Assembly: GCF_014655295.1 (NCBI RefSeq)
Contig: NZ_BNBI01000009.1
Span: 248,001 to 312,000, forward strand
Origin: Streptomyces fumanus
GTDB lineage: Bacteria; Actinomycetota; Actinomycetes; Streptomycetales; Streptomycetaceae
Direction of reading: 5' to 3'
DNA: 64,000 nucleotides
Part shown: piece by piece, positions 36,308 through 44,524 of the stretch
Layout: each line of letters opens with the position of its first letter
How positions within the stretch are numbered: the first letter of the stretch is position 1
Position numbers and translations under genes: made by a program
Notes under the pieces: model-generated
What the model saw: the letters and a program-made list of their open reading frames with translations, nothing else
The model's database searches: none
What the model was told of the DNA's origin: nothing

Positions 36308-38014
36308 TCACAACGGCACGATGTCCGGCGCCCCCAGTCGTGCCGCGTCCGCCGTCAGGTCGTCGGGCTGGCGCTGGGACTCCCGTTCCGCCTCGACCCG
36401 CTTCTCGTAGTGCTCCACCTCGCGCTCCACCTGGTCCTCGTCCCAGCCCAGCACGGGCGCCATCAGCCCGGCCGCCGCACGGGCGCTGAGGGTGCCCCGG
36501 TCGAAGGTCTCGATGGAGATGCGGGTGCGCCGGGTCAGTACGTCGTCCAGGTGCCGCGCGCCCTCGTGCGAGGCGGCGTACACGATCTCGGCGCGCAGGT
36601 AGTCGTCGGCGGCGGGCAGCGGTTCGCCGAGCGAGGGGTCGGCGGCGATCAGCGCCAGGACCTCCTCGGCCAGGGTGCCGTAACGGTTCAGCAGGTGTTC
36701 CACGCGGACCACGTGCAGGCCGGTCCGGGCGGCGACCCGCGCCCGCGCGTTCCACAGCGCGCGGAAGCCCTCGGCGCCCAGCAGCGGCACGTCCTCGGTG
36801 ACGCAGTCGGCGACCCGCTGGTCCAGGCCGTGCACCGCCGCGTCGACCGCGTCCTTGGCCATCACCCGGTACGTGGTGTACTTCCCGCCCGCCACGACCA
36901 CCAGCCCGGGGACCGGATGGGCGACCGTGTGCTCGCGGGAGAGCTTGCTGGTGGCGTCCGACTCGCCGGCCAGCAGCGGCCGCAGCCCCGCGTACACCCC
37001 CTCGACGTCGTCCCTGGTCAGCGGCACGGCGAGCACCGAGTTGACGTGTTCGAGGAGGTAGTCGATGTCCGCGCTGGACGCGGCCGGGTGAGCCTTGTCG
37101 AGGTCCCAGTCGGTGTCCGTGGTGCCGATGATCCAGTGCCGGCCCCAGGGGATGACGAACAGCACGGACTTCTCGGTGCGCAGGATCAGCCCGGTCGAGG
37201 AGTGGATGCGGTCCTTGGGGACGACGAGGTGGATGCCCTTGGAGGCCCGGACGTGGAACTGGCCGCGCTCCCCCACCAGCGACTGGGTGTCGTCGGTCCA
37301 CACCCCGGTGGCGTTGACCACCTGCCTGGCGCGGATCTCGTACTCCCCGCCGCCCTCGACGTCCCGCACGCGGGCGCCCACGACCCGCTCGCCCTCGCGC
37401 AGGAAGCCGGTCACCCGCGCACGGTTGGCGACCGGCGCGCCGTACGCCGCCGCGGTGCGCACCAGGGTGGCCACGAACCGGGCGTCGTCCATCTGCGCGT
37501 CGTAGTACTGCAACGCCCCGACCAGCGCGTCCTTCTTCAGCGCGGGTGCCACGCGCAGGGCGTGGCGGCGGCTGAGGTGGCGGTGGGCCGGCAGGCCCCG
37601 GCCGTGCCCGCGGGCCATCGACATCGCGTCGTAGAGCGCGACGCCGGACCCGGCGTAGAGCCGCTCCCAGCCCTTGTGGCGCAGCGGATAGAGGAACGGC
37701 ACCGGCTTCACCAGGTGCGGGGCGAGCCGCTCCAGCAGCAGGCCGCGCTCCTTCAGCGCCTCCCGGACCAGCGCGAAGTCGAGCATCTCCAGGTAGCGCA
37801 GGCCGCCGTGGATCAGCTTGCTGGACCGGCTGGAGGTGCCGGAGGCCCAGTCGCGCGCCTCGACCAGGCCGGTGGACAGACCGCGGGTGACGGCGTCCAG
37901 GGCGGTGCCCGCGCCCACCACGCCGCCGCCGACGACCAGCACGTCCAGTTCCCGCTCGGCCATCGCCGCCAGCGACTCGGCGCGCTGCGCCGGGCCCAGT
38001 ATCGCTGTCCTCAC
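36308..38014 (-). CDS. glpD: Glycerol-3-phosphate dehydrogenase (FAD, quinone-linked)
   Basis: 568 residues. FAD motif VGGGVVGAGTALDAVTRGL near the N-terminus, the GlpD signature TSSRSSKLIHGGLRYLE, the TTDTDWD segment, and the C-terminal DAO domain ending in the VEREVEHYEKRV helix are present. It oxidises sn-glycerol-3-phosphate to DHAP at the membrane. GTG at 38014 has GGGAGG 5 nt upstream; the longer frame upstream is non-coding-like. No glpF or glpK neighbour is seen here. Confidence 0.93.
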   Translation of the reverse strand: MRTAILGPAQRAESLAAMAERELDVLVVGGGVVGAGTALDAVTRGLSTGLVEARDWASGTSSRSSKLIHGGLRYLEMLDFALVREALKERGLLLERLAPHLVKPVPFLYPLRHKGWERLYAGSGVALYDAMSMARGHGRGLPAHRHLSRRHALRVAPALKKDALVGALQYYDAQMDDARFVATLVRTAAAYGAPVANRARVTGFLREGERVVGARVRDVEGGGEYEIRARQVVNATGVWTDDTQSLVGERGQFHVRASKGIHLVVPKDRIHSSTGLILRTEKSVLFVIPWGRHWIIGTTDTDWDLDKAHPAASSADIDYLLEHVNSVLAVPLTRDDVEGVYAGLRPLLAGESDATSKLSREHTVAHPVPGLVVVAGGKYTTYRVMAKDAVDAAVHGLDQRVADCVTEDVPLLGAEGFRALWNARARVAARTGLHVVRVEHLLNRYGTLAEEVLALIAADPSLGEPLPAADDYLRAEIVYAASHEGARHLDDVLTRRTRISIETFDRGTLSARAAAGLMAPVLGWDEDQVEREVEHYEKRVEAERESQRQPDDLTADAARLGAPDIVPL

Positions 38015-38155
38015 CGCTGCCTCCCGCTCGTCCGGTCGTCCCGGTCCATCGGTCGCGTCGGCCGCACCCGTGGGGCGAGGCCCGGTCGTACCGCGTACCC
38101 CCCATGCCCAGATTCTGACCGGCTTGCCCGACTTCAGCCACCACGAGTCCTCACC

Positions 38156-38261
38156 TGTGGACAACCGTCACACCAACACTCGGGGAGACTCGGCCGACCA
38201 ATCCCGCAAATCGGTCATATTTACTCCTAGTCTGACCGTGTGCTCGCCCGGGTTGTCCACC
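38156..38261. promoter_or_regulatory. Two DnaA-box-like 9-mers between glpD and the dehydrogenase homologue
   Basis: TGTGGACAA (38156-38164) is the exact complement of the strong box TTGTCCACA. TTGTCCACC (38253-38261) differs at one base and faces the other way, 97 bp apart. Both lie in the 297-bp divergent promoter region. Two boxes are too few for an origin. Confidence 0.4.
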
Positions 38262-38311
38262 GGGCTTGCGCGCCTGTCCCGCTTCGGTTACTGGGAAGGA
38301 CGGCCCACGCC

Positions 38312-39520
38312 ATGCCCGCAGATCTCGCCGTCATCGGACTCGGCCCCTACGGCCTGCCCCTGGCCCAGGCCGCCGTCGCCGCCGGCATCCCCACGCTCGG
38401 TTACCGCACCGGGCCCGAGGCCGGCTCCCTGACCCCCGCCGAACTGCGCCGGATGCTCGCCGGCGGCTTCCGGACCGCCGCCGGACCGGCCGAGCTGGGC
38501 CGGGTCCGCACCGCCGTCATCTGCGCGCCGACCCCGCCGGGCGCGGACGGCGGCCCGGACCTGGCCCAGGTGGAGGCCGCGGCCCGCACCCTCGCCGCCC
38601 ATCTGCGCCCGCACACCACGGTGATCCTGGAGTCGCCGGTGCGCCCGGGGACGACGGAGGACTTCCTCCGCCCGGTCCTGGAACACGGATCGGGCCTGCG
38701 CGCGGGGCGCGACTTCCACCTCGCCTACTCCCCCAGCCGCGTCGACCCCGGCAACCGCGACTTCACCCCCGCGAACATCCCGAAGGTCATCGGCGGCCTC
38801 ACCCCCGCCTGCACCGAGTCGGCCGCCGCCTTCTACGGCCGCCTGACCGACAAGGTGGTCCGCGCCCGGGGCCCCCGGGAGGCGGAGACGGTGCAGCTCC
38901 TGGAGACCAACTTCCGGCATGTGAACATCGCACTCGTCAACGAGATGTCCGTCCTCTGCCACGATCTGGGCGTCGACCTGTGGGACGTCATCCGCTGCGC
39001 CGAGACGAAACCGTTCGGATTCCAGACCTTCCGCCCCGGCCCCGGCGTCGGCGGCCACTCCGTCCCGCAGGACCTCACCGGCCGGGCCCCACACGCCCTG
39101 CGCATGGTGGAGCTGGCCCAGCGGGTCAACAGCCAGATGCCCCGCTACGTCGTCCAGCGCGCCGCCGCCCTCCTCAACGAGCACGGCAAGTCGGCCCGCG
39201 GCGCCCGCGTCCTCCTCCTCGGCGTCACCTACAAGGCCGACCTCGCCGACCTGCAGGCCGCCCCGGCCGAGGAGATCGCGACCCGGCTGGTGTCGATGGG
39301 CGCCGCGGTCAGCTACCACGACCCGCACGTCCCGTCCTGGTCGGTCCTGGACCGCCCGGTCCCCCGCGTCGACTCCCTGTACGAGGCCGCCGCCGACGCC
39401 GATCTGACCATCCTGCTCCAGCAGCACCGCACGTACGACCTCCAGGGCCTGTCGGTGAAGGCCCAGCTCCTGCTGGACACCCGCGGCGCCACGCCCACCG
39501 GGGCGGCCCACCGGCTGTGA
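38312..39520 (+). CDS. Nucleotide-sugar dehydrogenase homologue lacking catalytic residues
   Basis: 402 residues, full-length UDP-glucose/GDP-mannose dehydrogenase fold with GLGPYG (9-14), central helix NIALVNEM and GPGVGGHSVPQD. The catalytic Cys is Ser250, the catalytic Lys is Gln195 (VQLLETN), and the Glu of SPE is Ser142 (YSPSRVDPGN). The acidic residue after the second NAD strand is also missing (GYRTGP). It is therefore likely inactive as a dehydrogenase and may have a binding role. ATG at 38312 follows GGAAGGA. It is divergent from glpD. Confidence 0.82.
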   Translation: MPADLAVIGLGPYGLPLAQAAVAAGIPTLGYRTGPEAGSLTPAELRRMLAGGFRTAAGPAELGRVRTAVICAPTPPGADGGPDLAQVEAAARTLAAHLRPHTTVILESPVRPGTTEDFLRPVLEHGSGLRAGRDFHLAYSPSRVDPGNRDFTPANIPKVIGGLTPACTESAAAFYGRLTDKVVRARGPREAETVQLLETNFRHVNIALVNEMSVLCHDLGVDLWDVIRCAETKPFGFQTFRPGPGVGGHSVPQDLTGRAPHALRMVELAQRVNSQMPRYVVQRAAALLNEHGKSARGARVLLLGVTYKADLADLQAAPAEEIATRLVSMGAAVSYHDPHVPSWSVLDRPVPRVDSLYEAAADADLTILLQQHRTYDLQGLSVKAQLLLDTRGATPTGAAHRL

Positions 39521-39532
39521 GGGAACGCGCGA

Positions 39533-39563
39533 AGGGCCGGCCACCACCAGGTGACCGGCCCCT
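39533..39563. terminator. Bidirectional terminator between the dehydrogenase homologue and guaB3
   Basis: AGGGCCGG (39533-39540) and CCGGCCCCT (39555-39563) pair around an inner CACC-ACCA-GGTG stem. It lies between two convergent genes. Confidence 0.7.
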
Positions 39564-39579
39564 CGTCCGCGTACGCGGC

Positions 39580-40704
39580 TCAGCGGCGGTGCTGGGAGTC
39601 CGCCACCGTCACCTCGACGCGCTGGAACTCCTTCAGCTCGCTGTAGCCGGTGGTGGCCATGGCGCGGCGCAGGGCACCGAAGAAGTTCATCGAGCCGTCG
39701 GGGGTGTGGGACGGACCGATGAGGATCTCCTCTATGGTGCCGACGGTGCCGAGGTCGACCTTCTTGCCGCGCGGCAGCTCCTCGTTGACCGCCTCCATGC
39801 CCCAGTGGTGGCCCTTGCCCGGCGCGTCGGTGGCGCGCGCCAGCGGCGAGCCCATCATCACCGAGTCGGCGCCGCAGGCGATCGCCTTGGGCAGGTCGCC
39901 GGACCAGCCGACCCCGCCGTCCGCGATGACGTGCACGTACCGGCCGCCGGACTCGTCCATGTAGTCGCGGCGGGCCGCCGCCACGTCCGCGACGGCGGTG
40001 GCCATGGGGACCTGGATGCCCAGCACATTGCGCGTGGTGTGCGCGGCGCCGCCGCCGAAGCCGACCAGGACGCCGGCCGCGCCGGTGCGCATCAGGTGCA
40101 GGGCGGCGGTGTAGGTGGCGCAGCCGCCGACGATGACCGGGACGTCCAGCTCGTAGATGAACTGCTTGAGGTTGAGCGGCTCGTGCGAGCCGGAGACGTG
40201 CTCCGCCGAGACGGTCGTCCCGCGGATGACGAAGATGTCCACGCCCGCGTCGACCACGGCCTTGGAGAACTGGGCGGTGCGCTGCGGGGAGAGCGCGGCG
40301 GCGGTGACCACGCCCGAGTCGCGCACCTCCTTGATGCGCTGCCCGATCAGCTCCTCCTTGATGGGAGCGGCGTAGATCTCCTGCAGCCGGCGGGTGGCGG
40401 CCTCGACGGGCAGGCCGACGATCTCGTCGAGCAGCGGCCGAGGGTCCTCGTACCGGGTCCACAGCCCTTCGAGGTTCAGCACGCCGAGGCCGCCGAGCTC
40501 GCCGATGCGGATGGCGGTGGCCGGGGAGACGACCGAGTCCATCGGGGCGGCCAGGAACGGCAGCTCGAAGCGGTAGGCGTCGATCTGCCAGGCGATCGAG
40601 ACCTCCTTCGGGTCCCGGGTACGGCGGCTGGGGACGACGGCGATGTCGTCGAAGGCGTACGCCCGGCGGCCGCGCTTGCCGCGCCCGATCTCGATCTCAG
40701 TCAC
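39580..40704 (-). CDS. guaB3: GuaB3-family IMP dehydrogenase-related protein
   Basis: 374 residues, an IMPDH-like barrel without CBS domains. It aligns with IMPDH over SFDDI-, APMDSVV-, GGCATYTAALHLMRTGAAGVLVG and YMDESGGRYVHVIADGG. At the loop that holds the IMPDH catalytic Cys (GPGSICTTR) it reads GGGAAHTTR, placing His222 at that position. Actinobacterial GuaB3 is always found with guaB; its reaction is uncertain, and IMPDH activity of this form is doubtful. It lies downstream of guaB, separated by a MITE-like element. Confidence 0.88.
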   Translation of the reverse strand: MTEIEIGRGKRGRRAYAFDDIAVVPSRRTRDPKEVSIAWQIDAYRFELPFLAAPMDSVVSPATAIRIGELGGLGVLNLEGLWTRYEDPRPLLDEIVGLPVEAATRRLQEIYAAPIKEELIGQRIKEVRDSGVVTAAALSPQRTAQFSKAVVDAGVDIFVIRGTTVSAEHVSGSHEPLNLKQFIYELDVPVIVGGCATYTAALHLMRTGAAGVLVGFGGGAAHTTRNVLGIQVPMATAVADVAAARRDYMDESGGRYVHVIADGGVGWSGDLPKAIACGADSVMMGSPLARATDAPGKGHHWGMEAVNEELPRGKKVDLGTVGTIEEILIGPSHTPDGSMNFFGALRRAMATTGYSELKEFQRVEVTVADSQHRR

Positions 40705-40760
40705 GTCTGTGGCCTTTCCCTCTGCGTTTCAGCGTCTTCCAGTATCGCCGACGGGCACGG

Positions 40761-40927
40761 CAGGGCGTTGCTGCGGGATCTCCGTGGAAGAAGGAGCGGC
40801 GTTCGGTGCGTGCGCTCGGCGTGCGGTGTGAAGGGTCATGTGGCGGAGCCACCTGGCCCTTCACACCGTGCGGCGAGGGTGCGTGCCGGGCGTCGTGACG
40901 CCGCGGAGATCCCGCAGCAACGCCCTG
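40761..40927. mobile_element. MITE-like 167-bp inverted-repeat element between guaB and guaB3
   Basis: Exact 24-bp terminal inverted repeats (40761-40784 and 40904-40927; first bases CAGGGCGTTGCT) enclose a second inverted repeat, GGTGTGAAGGG/CCCTTCACACC (40825-40835, 40857-40867), and a central GTGGC-GGA-GCCAC hairpin. There is no coding capacity. GG flanks both ends, possibly a short target duplication. The terminal sequence resembles IS ends I associate with Streptomyces, but I cannot check that. It may instead be a complex intergenic RNA structure. Confidence 0.55.
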
Positions 40928-40968
40928 GGCGGCCCCGGATCTCCCGGGACCGCCCTGGCAGGCGCCGG

Positions 40969-42477
40969 CTACTTGGTGCGGCTGTAGTTCGGTGCCTCGA
41001 CCGTCATCTGGATGTCGTGCGGGTGGCTCTCCTTGAGGCCGGCGGAGGTGATCCGCACGAACCGGCCGTTGCTCTGCAGCTCCGGTACGGTCCGGCCGCC
41101 GACGTAGAACATCGACTGGCGCAGACCGCCCACCAACTGGTGGACGACCGAGGAGAGCGGGCCCCGGTAGGGCACCTGGCCCTCGATGCCCTCGGGGACG
41201 AGCTGCTCGTCGGAGGCGACGCCCTCCTGGAAGTAGCGGTCCTTGGAGAACGACTTGCGGTCGCCGCGGGTCTGCATGGCGCCCAGCGAGCCCATGCCCC
41301 GGTACGACTTGAACTGCTTGCCGTTGATGAACAGCAGCTCGCCCGGCGACTCCTCGCAGCCCGCGAGCAGCGACCCCAGCATCACCGTGTCGGCGCCGGC
41401 CACCAGGGCCTTGGCGATGTCGCCGGAGTACTGCAGACCGCCGTCGCCGATCACCGGCACACCGGCCTCGCGGGCGGCCAGGGACGCCTCGTAGATCGCG
41501 GTGACCTGCGGGACGCCGACGCCGGCGACCACGCGGGTGGTGCAGATGGAGCCGGGGCCGACACCGACCTTGATGCCGTCGGCGCCCGCGTCGACCAGGG
41601 CCTTGGCGCCGTCCCGGGTGGCGATGTTGCCGCCGATGACGTCGACGCCGGTGGAGTTGGACTTGATCTTGGCGACCATGTCGCCGACCAGCCGGGAGTG
41701 GCCGTGCGCGGTGTCCACGACGATGAAGTCGACGCCCGCCTCGATCAGCGCCTGGGCCCGCTCGTAGGCGTCGCCGGCCACGCCGACCGCGGCGCCGACC
41801 AGCAGCCGGCCCTCGGCGTCCTTGGAGGCGTTGGGGTACTTCTCGGCCTTGACGAAGTCCTTGACGGTGATCAGACCCTTGAGGACACCGCCGTCGTCGA
41901 CCAGCGGCAGCTTCTCGATCTTGTGGCGGCGCAGCAGCTCCATCGCCTCGTGACCGGAGATGCCGACCTTGCCGGTGACCAGCGGCATCGGCGTCATGAC
42001 CTCGCGCACCCGGCGGGCCCGGTCGGTCTCGAAGGCCATGTCGCGGTTGGTGACGATGCCGAGCAGCTTGCCGCCGCCGTCGGTGACCGGCACACCGCTG
42101 ATGCGGAACTTGGCGCACAGGGCGTCGGCCTCGGCGAGCGTGGCGTCCGGGTGGATCGTGATGGGGTGGGCCACCATGCCCGACTCGGACCGCTTGACCA
42201 GGTCGACCTGGTTGGCCTGGTCCTCGATGGACAGGTTGCGGTGCAGCACGCCGACGCCGCCCTGGCGGGCCATCGCGATCGCCATGCGCGACTCGGTGAC
42301 CTTGTCCATGGCGGCGGACAGCAGCGGGATGTTGACCCGCACGTTCTTGGAGACGTACGAGGCGGTGTCGATCTCGTCGGGTGCCATGTCCGACGGGCCC
42401 GGCAGCAGCAGCACGTCGTCGTAGGTCAGCCCGAGTGTCGCGAATTTCTCGGGCACTCCGTCGACGTTGGCAGTCAT
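40969..42477 (-). CDS. guaB: IMP dehydrogenase
   Basis: 502 residues. The barrel is interrupted by two CBS domains (about 100-215). Catalytic Cys312 lies in GPGSICTTRVVAGVGVPQ, the flap carries YRGMGSLGAM, and the C-terminus has the usual SAGLKESHPHDIQMT. It oxidises IMP to XMP, the rate-limiting step to GMP; GuaA then completes the route. ATG at 42477 has GGGGAAGG upstream. It lies directly downstream of the ECF sigma-factor gene. Confidence 0.97.
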   Translation of the reverse strand: MTANVDGVPEKFATLGLTYDDVLLLPGPSDMAPDEIDTASYVSKNVRVNIPLLSAAMDKVTESRMAIAMARQGGVGVLHRNLSIEDQANQVDLVKRSESGMVAHPITIHPDATLAEADALCAKFRISGVPVTDGGGKLLGIVTNRDMAFETDRARRVREVMTPMPLVTGKVGISGHEAMELLRRHKIEKLPLVDDGGVLKGLITVKDFVKAEKYPNASKDAEGRLLVGAAVGVAGDAYERAQALIEAGVDFIVVDTAHGHSRLVGDMVAKIKSNSTGVDVIGGNIATRDGAKALVDAGADGIKVGVGPGSICTTRVVAGVGVPQVTAIYEASLAAREAGVPVIGDGGLQYSGDIAKALVAGADTVMLGSLLAGCEESPGELLFINGKQFKSYRGMGSLGAMQTRGDRKSFSKDRYFQEGVASDEQLVPEGIEGQVPYRGPLSSVVHQLVGGLRQSMFYVGGRTVPELQSNGRFVRITSAGLKESHPHDIQMTVEAPNYSRTK

Positions 42478-42619
42478 GACACCTTCCCCAAATGGCCTTG
42501 ATCGGTGCGGATGTCCATGCTAACGGGGAATGGACGTGGGTCATTCCACGATCAAGGAGGCGGCGGGCCTTCGTAGCTTCGTACGGGCCTGGTCGGCGGC
42601 GGGTCCGCCGGCCCCGGGG

Positions 42620-43210
42620 CTACTGCTCCGCGAGCGCCCGCAGACGGCTGAGCGCCCGGTGCTGGGCGACCCGGACCGCGCCGGGTGACATTCCCAACAT
42701 CTGGCCGGTCTCCTCGGCGGTGAGGCCGACGGCGATCCGCAGCAGCAGCAGCTCGCGCTGGTTCTCGGGCAGGTTGGCCAGCAGTTTCTTGGCCCACTCG
42801 GCGTCGCTGCTGAGCAGCGCCCGCTCCTCCGGGCCGAGGGAGTCGTCCGGCCGCTCGGGCATCTCGTCGGACGGCACGGCGGTGGAGCCGGGGTGGCGCA
42901 TCGCGGCGCGCTGGAGGTCGGCGACCTTGTGGGCGGCGATGGCGAACACGAACGCCTCGAACGGGCGGCCGGTGTCCTTGTAGCGCGGCAGCGCGAGCAG
43001 GACCGCGACGCAGACCTCCTGGGCGAGGTCCTCGACGAAGTGCCGGGCGTCGCCGGGCAGCCGGGAGAGCCGGGTGCGGCAGTAGCGCAGGGCGAGCGGG
43101 TGGACATGGGCGAGCAGGTCGTGCGTGGCCTGCTCGTCCCCGTCGACGGCCCGGTGGACGAGCGCACCGACCGTCCCCCCTTGCTCGGGGGCCGCCTCGT
43201 CGTCACGCAT
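42620..43210 (-). CDS. shbA: ECF sigma factor, ShbA-like
   Basis: 196 residues from ATG 43210. Region 2 (HPLALRYCRTRLSRL, EDLAQEVCVAVLLALPRY) and region 4 (LPENQRELLLLRIAVGLTAEETGQMLGMSPGAVRVAQHRALSRLR) are complete. Its place between bldM and guaB matches ShbA, the ECF factor that drives hrdB transcription in Streptomyces. A longer start at 43300 has a better Shine-Dalgarno (AAGGGGAG), but the extra 30 codons have poor third-position G/C, so I use 43210. The symbol rests on context and is recalled. Confidence 0.78.
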   Translation of the reverse strand: MRDDEAAPEQGGTVGALVHRAVDGDEQATHDLLAHVHPLALRYCRTRLSRLPGDARHFVEDLAQEVCVAVLLALPRYKDTGRPFEAFVFAIAAHKVADLQRAAMRHPGSTAVPSDEMPERPDDSLGPEERALLSSDAEWAKKLLANLPENQRELLLLRIAVGLTAEETGQMLGMSPGAVRVAQHRALSRLRALAEQ

Positions 43211-43244
43211 CGGTCCATGGTGCCCTGCGGCCGTCCGATCCGTG

Positions 43245-43260
43245 ACACCGCGTCCGGTGT
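43245..43260. promoter_or_regulatory. 16-bp dyad upstream of the sigma-factor gene
   Basis: ACACCG-CGTC-CGGTGT is a perfect inverted repeat 35 bp from the ATG used. The 322-bp gap (43211-43532) also holds the bldM terminator; nothing else coding is seen in it. Confidence 0.35.
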
Positions 43261-43411
43261 TGTGCACCGAAGCGTTATGAGCAGGTGCGCCGGAACTCAT
43301 CCCCTGCGCCCTCCCCTTCCGCTCGACCGACTCGTCCCCGAGGAACTCCACACCTCAAGGATGCGGCATCCGCGGCGAAACGAGCAGCGGGCACCGACAG
43401 GGCTACGTGAC

Positions 43412-43447
43412 CGGCCCCGCTCCCGCGCCCCGGGGGGCGCGGGGCCG
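43412..43447. terminator. Hairpin downstream of bldM
   Basis: CGGCCCC/GGGGCCG arms (43412-43418, 43441-43447) enclose GCGCCCC/GGGGCGC (43425-43431, 43434-43440). It lies about 85 bp past the bldM stop on the minus strand. Confidence 0.5.
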
Positions 43448-43532
43448 TGGCGACCCGTGGCCCGCGCCGGCCCGTCCGACCGGCGGCGATGTCCTGCGGG
43501 CGCCGGACGGTACGGCGCGGCGGCCGGGGAAC

Positions 43533-44144
43533 CTAGCGGACCAGGCCCCAGCGGAAGCCGAGGGCCACCGCGTGGGCGCGGTCCGAGGCCCCGAGCTTCT
43601 TGAACAGCCGCCGGGCGTGCGTCTTGACGGTGTCCTCGGAGAGGAACAGCTCGCGGCCGATCTCGGCGTTGGACCGGCCGTGGCTCATGCCCTCCAGCAC
43701 CTGGATCTCCCGCGCGGTGAGCGTCGGCGCGGCGCCCATCTCGGCGGAGCGCAGCCGCCGCGGGGCGAGCCGCCAGGTCGGGTCGGCGAGGGCCTGGGTG
43801 ACCGTGGCCCGCAGTTCGGCGCGCGAGGCGTCCTTGTGCAGATAGCCCCGGGCGCCGGCGGCGACCGCGAGGGCCACGCCGTCGAGGTCCTCGGCGACGG
43901 TGAGCATGATGATGCGCGCGCCGGGGTCGGCGGACAGCAGCCGCCGGACGGTCTCGACACCGCCCAGGCCGGGCATGCGCACATCCATCAGAATCAGGTC
44001 GGAGCGGTCGGCGCCCCAGCGGCGGAGGACTTCCTCGCCGTTGGCAGCCGTCGTCACGCGCTCGACGCCGGGCACGGTCGCGACCGCGCGGCGGAGCGCC
44101 TCTCGGGCAAGCGGGGAGTCGTCGCAGACGAGGACGGATGTCAT
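43533..44144 (-). CDS. bldM: Response-regulator-like developmental regulator BldM
   Basis: 203 residues with a receiver domain (CDDS, Asp54 in LILMDVRMPG) and a LuxR-type HTH (LTAREIQVLEGMSHGRSNAEIG, SEDTVKTHARRLFKKL). Sequence, length and divergent placement with whiD match BldM, which in Streptomyces is required for aerial hyphae and, with WhiI, for spores. It is an orphan regulator without an adjacent kinase. ATG at 44144 follows GGAGG. A candidate promoter and dyad lie upstream. Confidence 0.93.
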   Translation of the reverse strand: MTSVLVCDDSPLAREALRRAVATVPGVERVTTAANGEEVLRRWGADRSDLILMDVRMPGLGGVETVRRLLSADPGARIIMLTVAEDLDGVALAVAAGARGYLHKDASRAELRATVTQALADPTWRLAPRRLRSAEMGAAPTLTAREIQVLEGMSHGRSNAEIGRELFLSEDTVKTHARRLFKKLGASDRAHAVALGFRWGLVR

Positions 44145-44276
44145 GACCGTCCTCCGCAGCTAGTGCGCGTCACCTTGAGCCTCCAGGCTGGTACGGAATC
44201 GTCACCTGTGCGGTCGACCGTCTCGGACACCCGCCCGAGCACTTGTCCTTCAACCGCCTCCGCACTCTCAACGACG

Positions 44277-44346
44277 GTCACTCGAAAGAGTTACGGGGCT
44301 GTGTGTCGTCTTCGGCACTCTACGTGAGGGGACGGACACGAGTCAG
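44277..44346 (-). promoter_or_regulatory. bldM promoter candidate and operator-like dyad
   Basis: On the minus strand CTGACT (44346-44341), 18 bp, then TAGAGT (44322-44317) resembles a vegetative promoter. Just downstream, GTCACTC-GAAA-GAGTTAC (44277-44294) is an 18-bp dyad with one mismatch. The 380-bp bldM-whiD gap is distinctly AT-richer than its surroundings and holds no gene. Confidence 0.4.
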
Positions 44347-44463
44347 TCACACGCAGCGAACCCACAATCTTTCATCACAACCTATGCCCCATTTGGCCGC
44401 TTTTCTTCCGCTTCGGCGGTGTCTGCGACTAGATTCGCAATGAGTCATATTTTCATCTCCTTA

Positions 44464-44498
44464 GACCGTAGTTGTACGGTCGTGGATTTCGTATCCAC
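44464..44498. promoter_or_regulatory. Two adjacent perfect dyads upstream of whiD
   Basis: GACCGTA-GTTG-TACGGTC (44464-44481) and GTGGAT-TTCGT-ATCCAC (44482-44498) are both exact and lie 27-61 bp before the whiD ATG. They probably mark regulator binding in the developmental promoter; the protein is unknown. Confidence 0.45.
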
Positions 44499-44524
44499 CC
44501 AGATCGGTTGCAAGGGGTCACGCC

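Noticed and set aside
38266..42501. An open frame of 1411 codons on the plus strand
   Set aside because: It runs across the dehydrogenase homologue, guaB3 and guaB in other frames; the product is Arg/Gly/Asp-rich with no domain. Long shadow frames are normal at this GC content.
44243..44443. 66-codon frame in the bldM-whiD gap
   Set aside because: Poor third-position G/C, no ribosome site; the region is better explained as regulatory.
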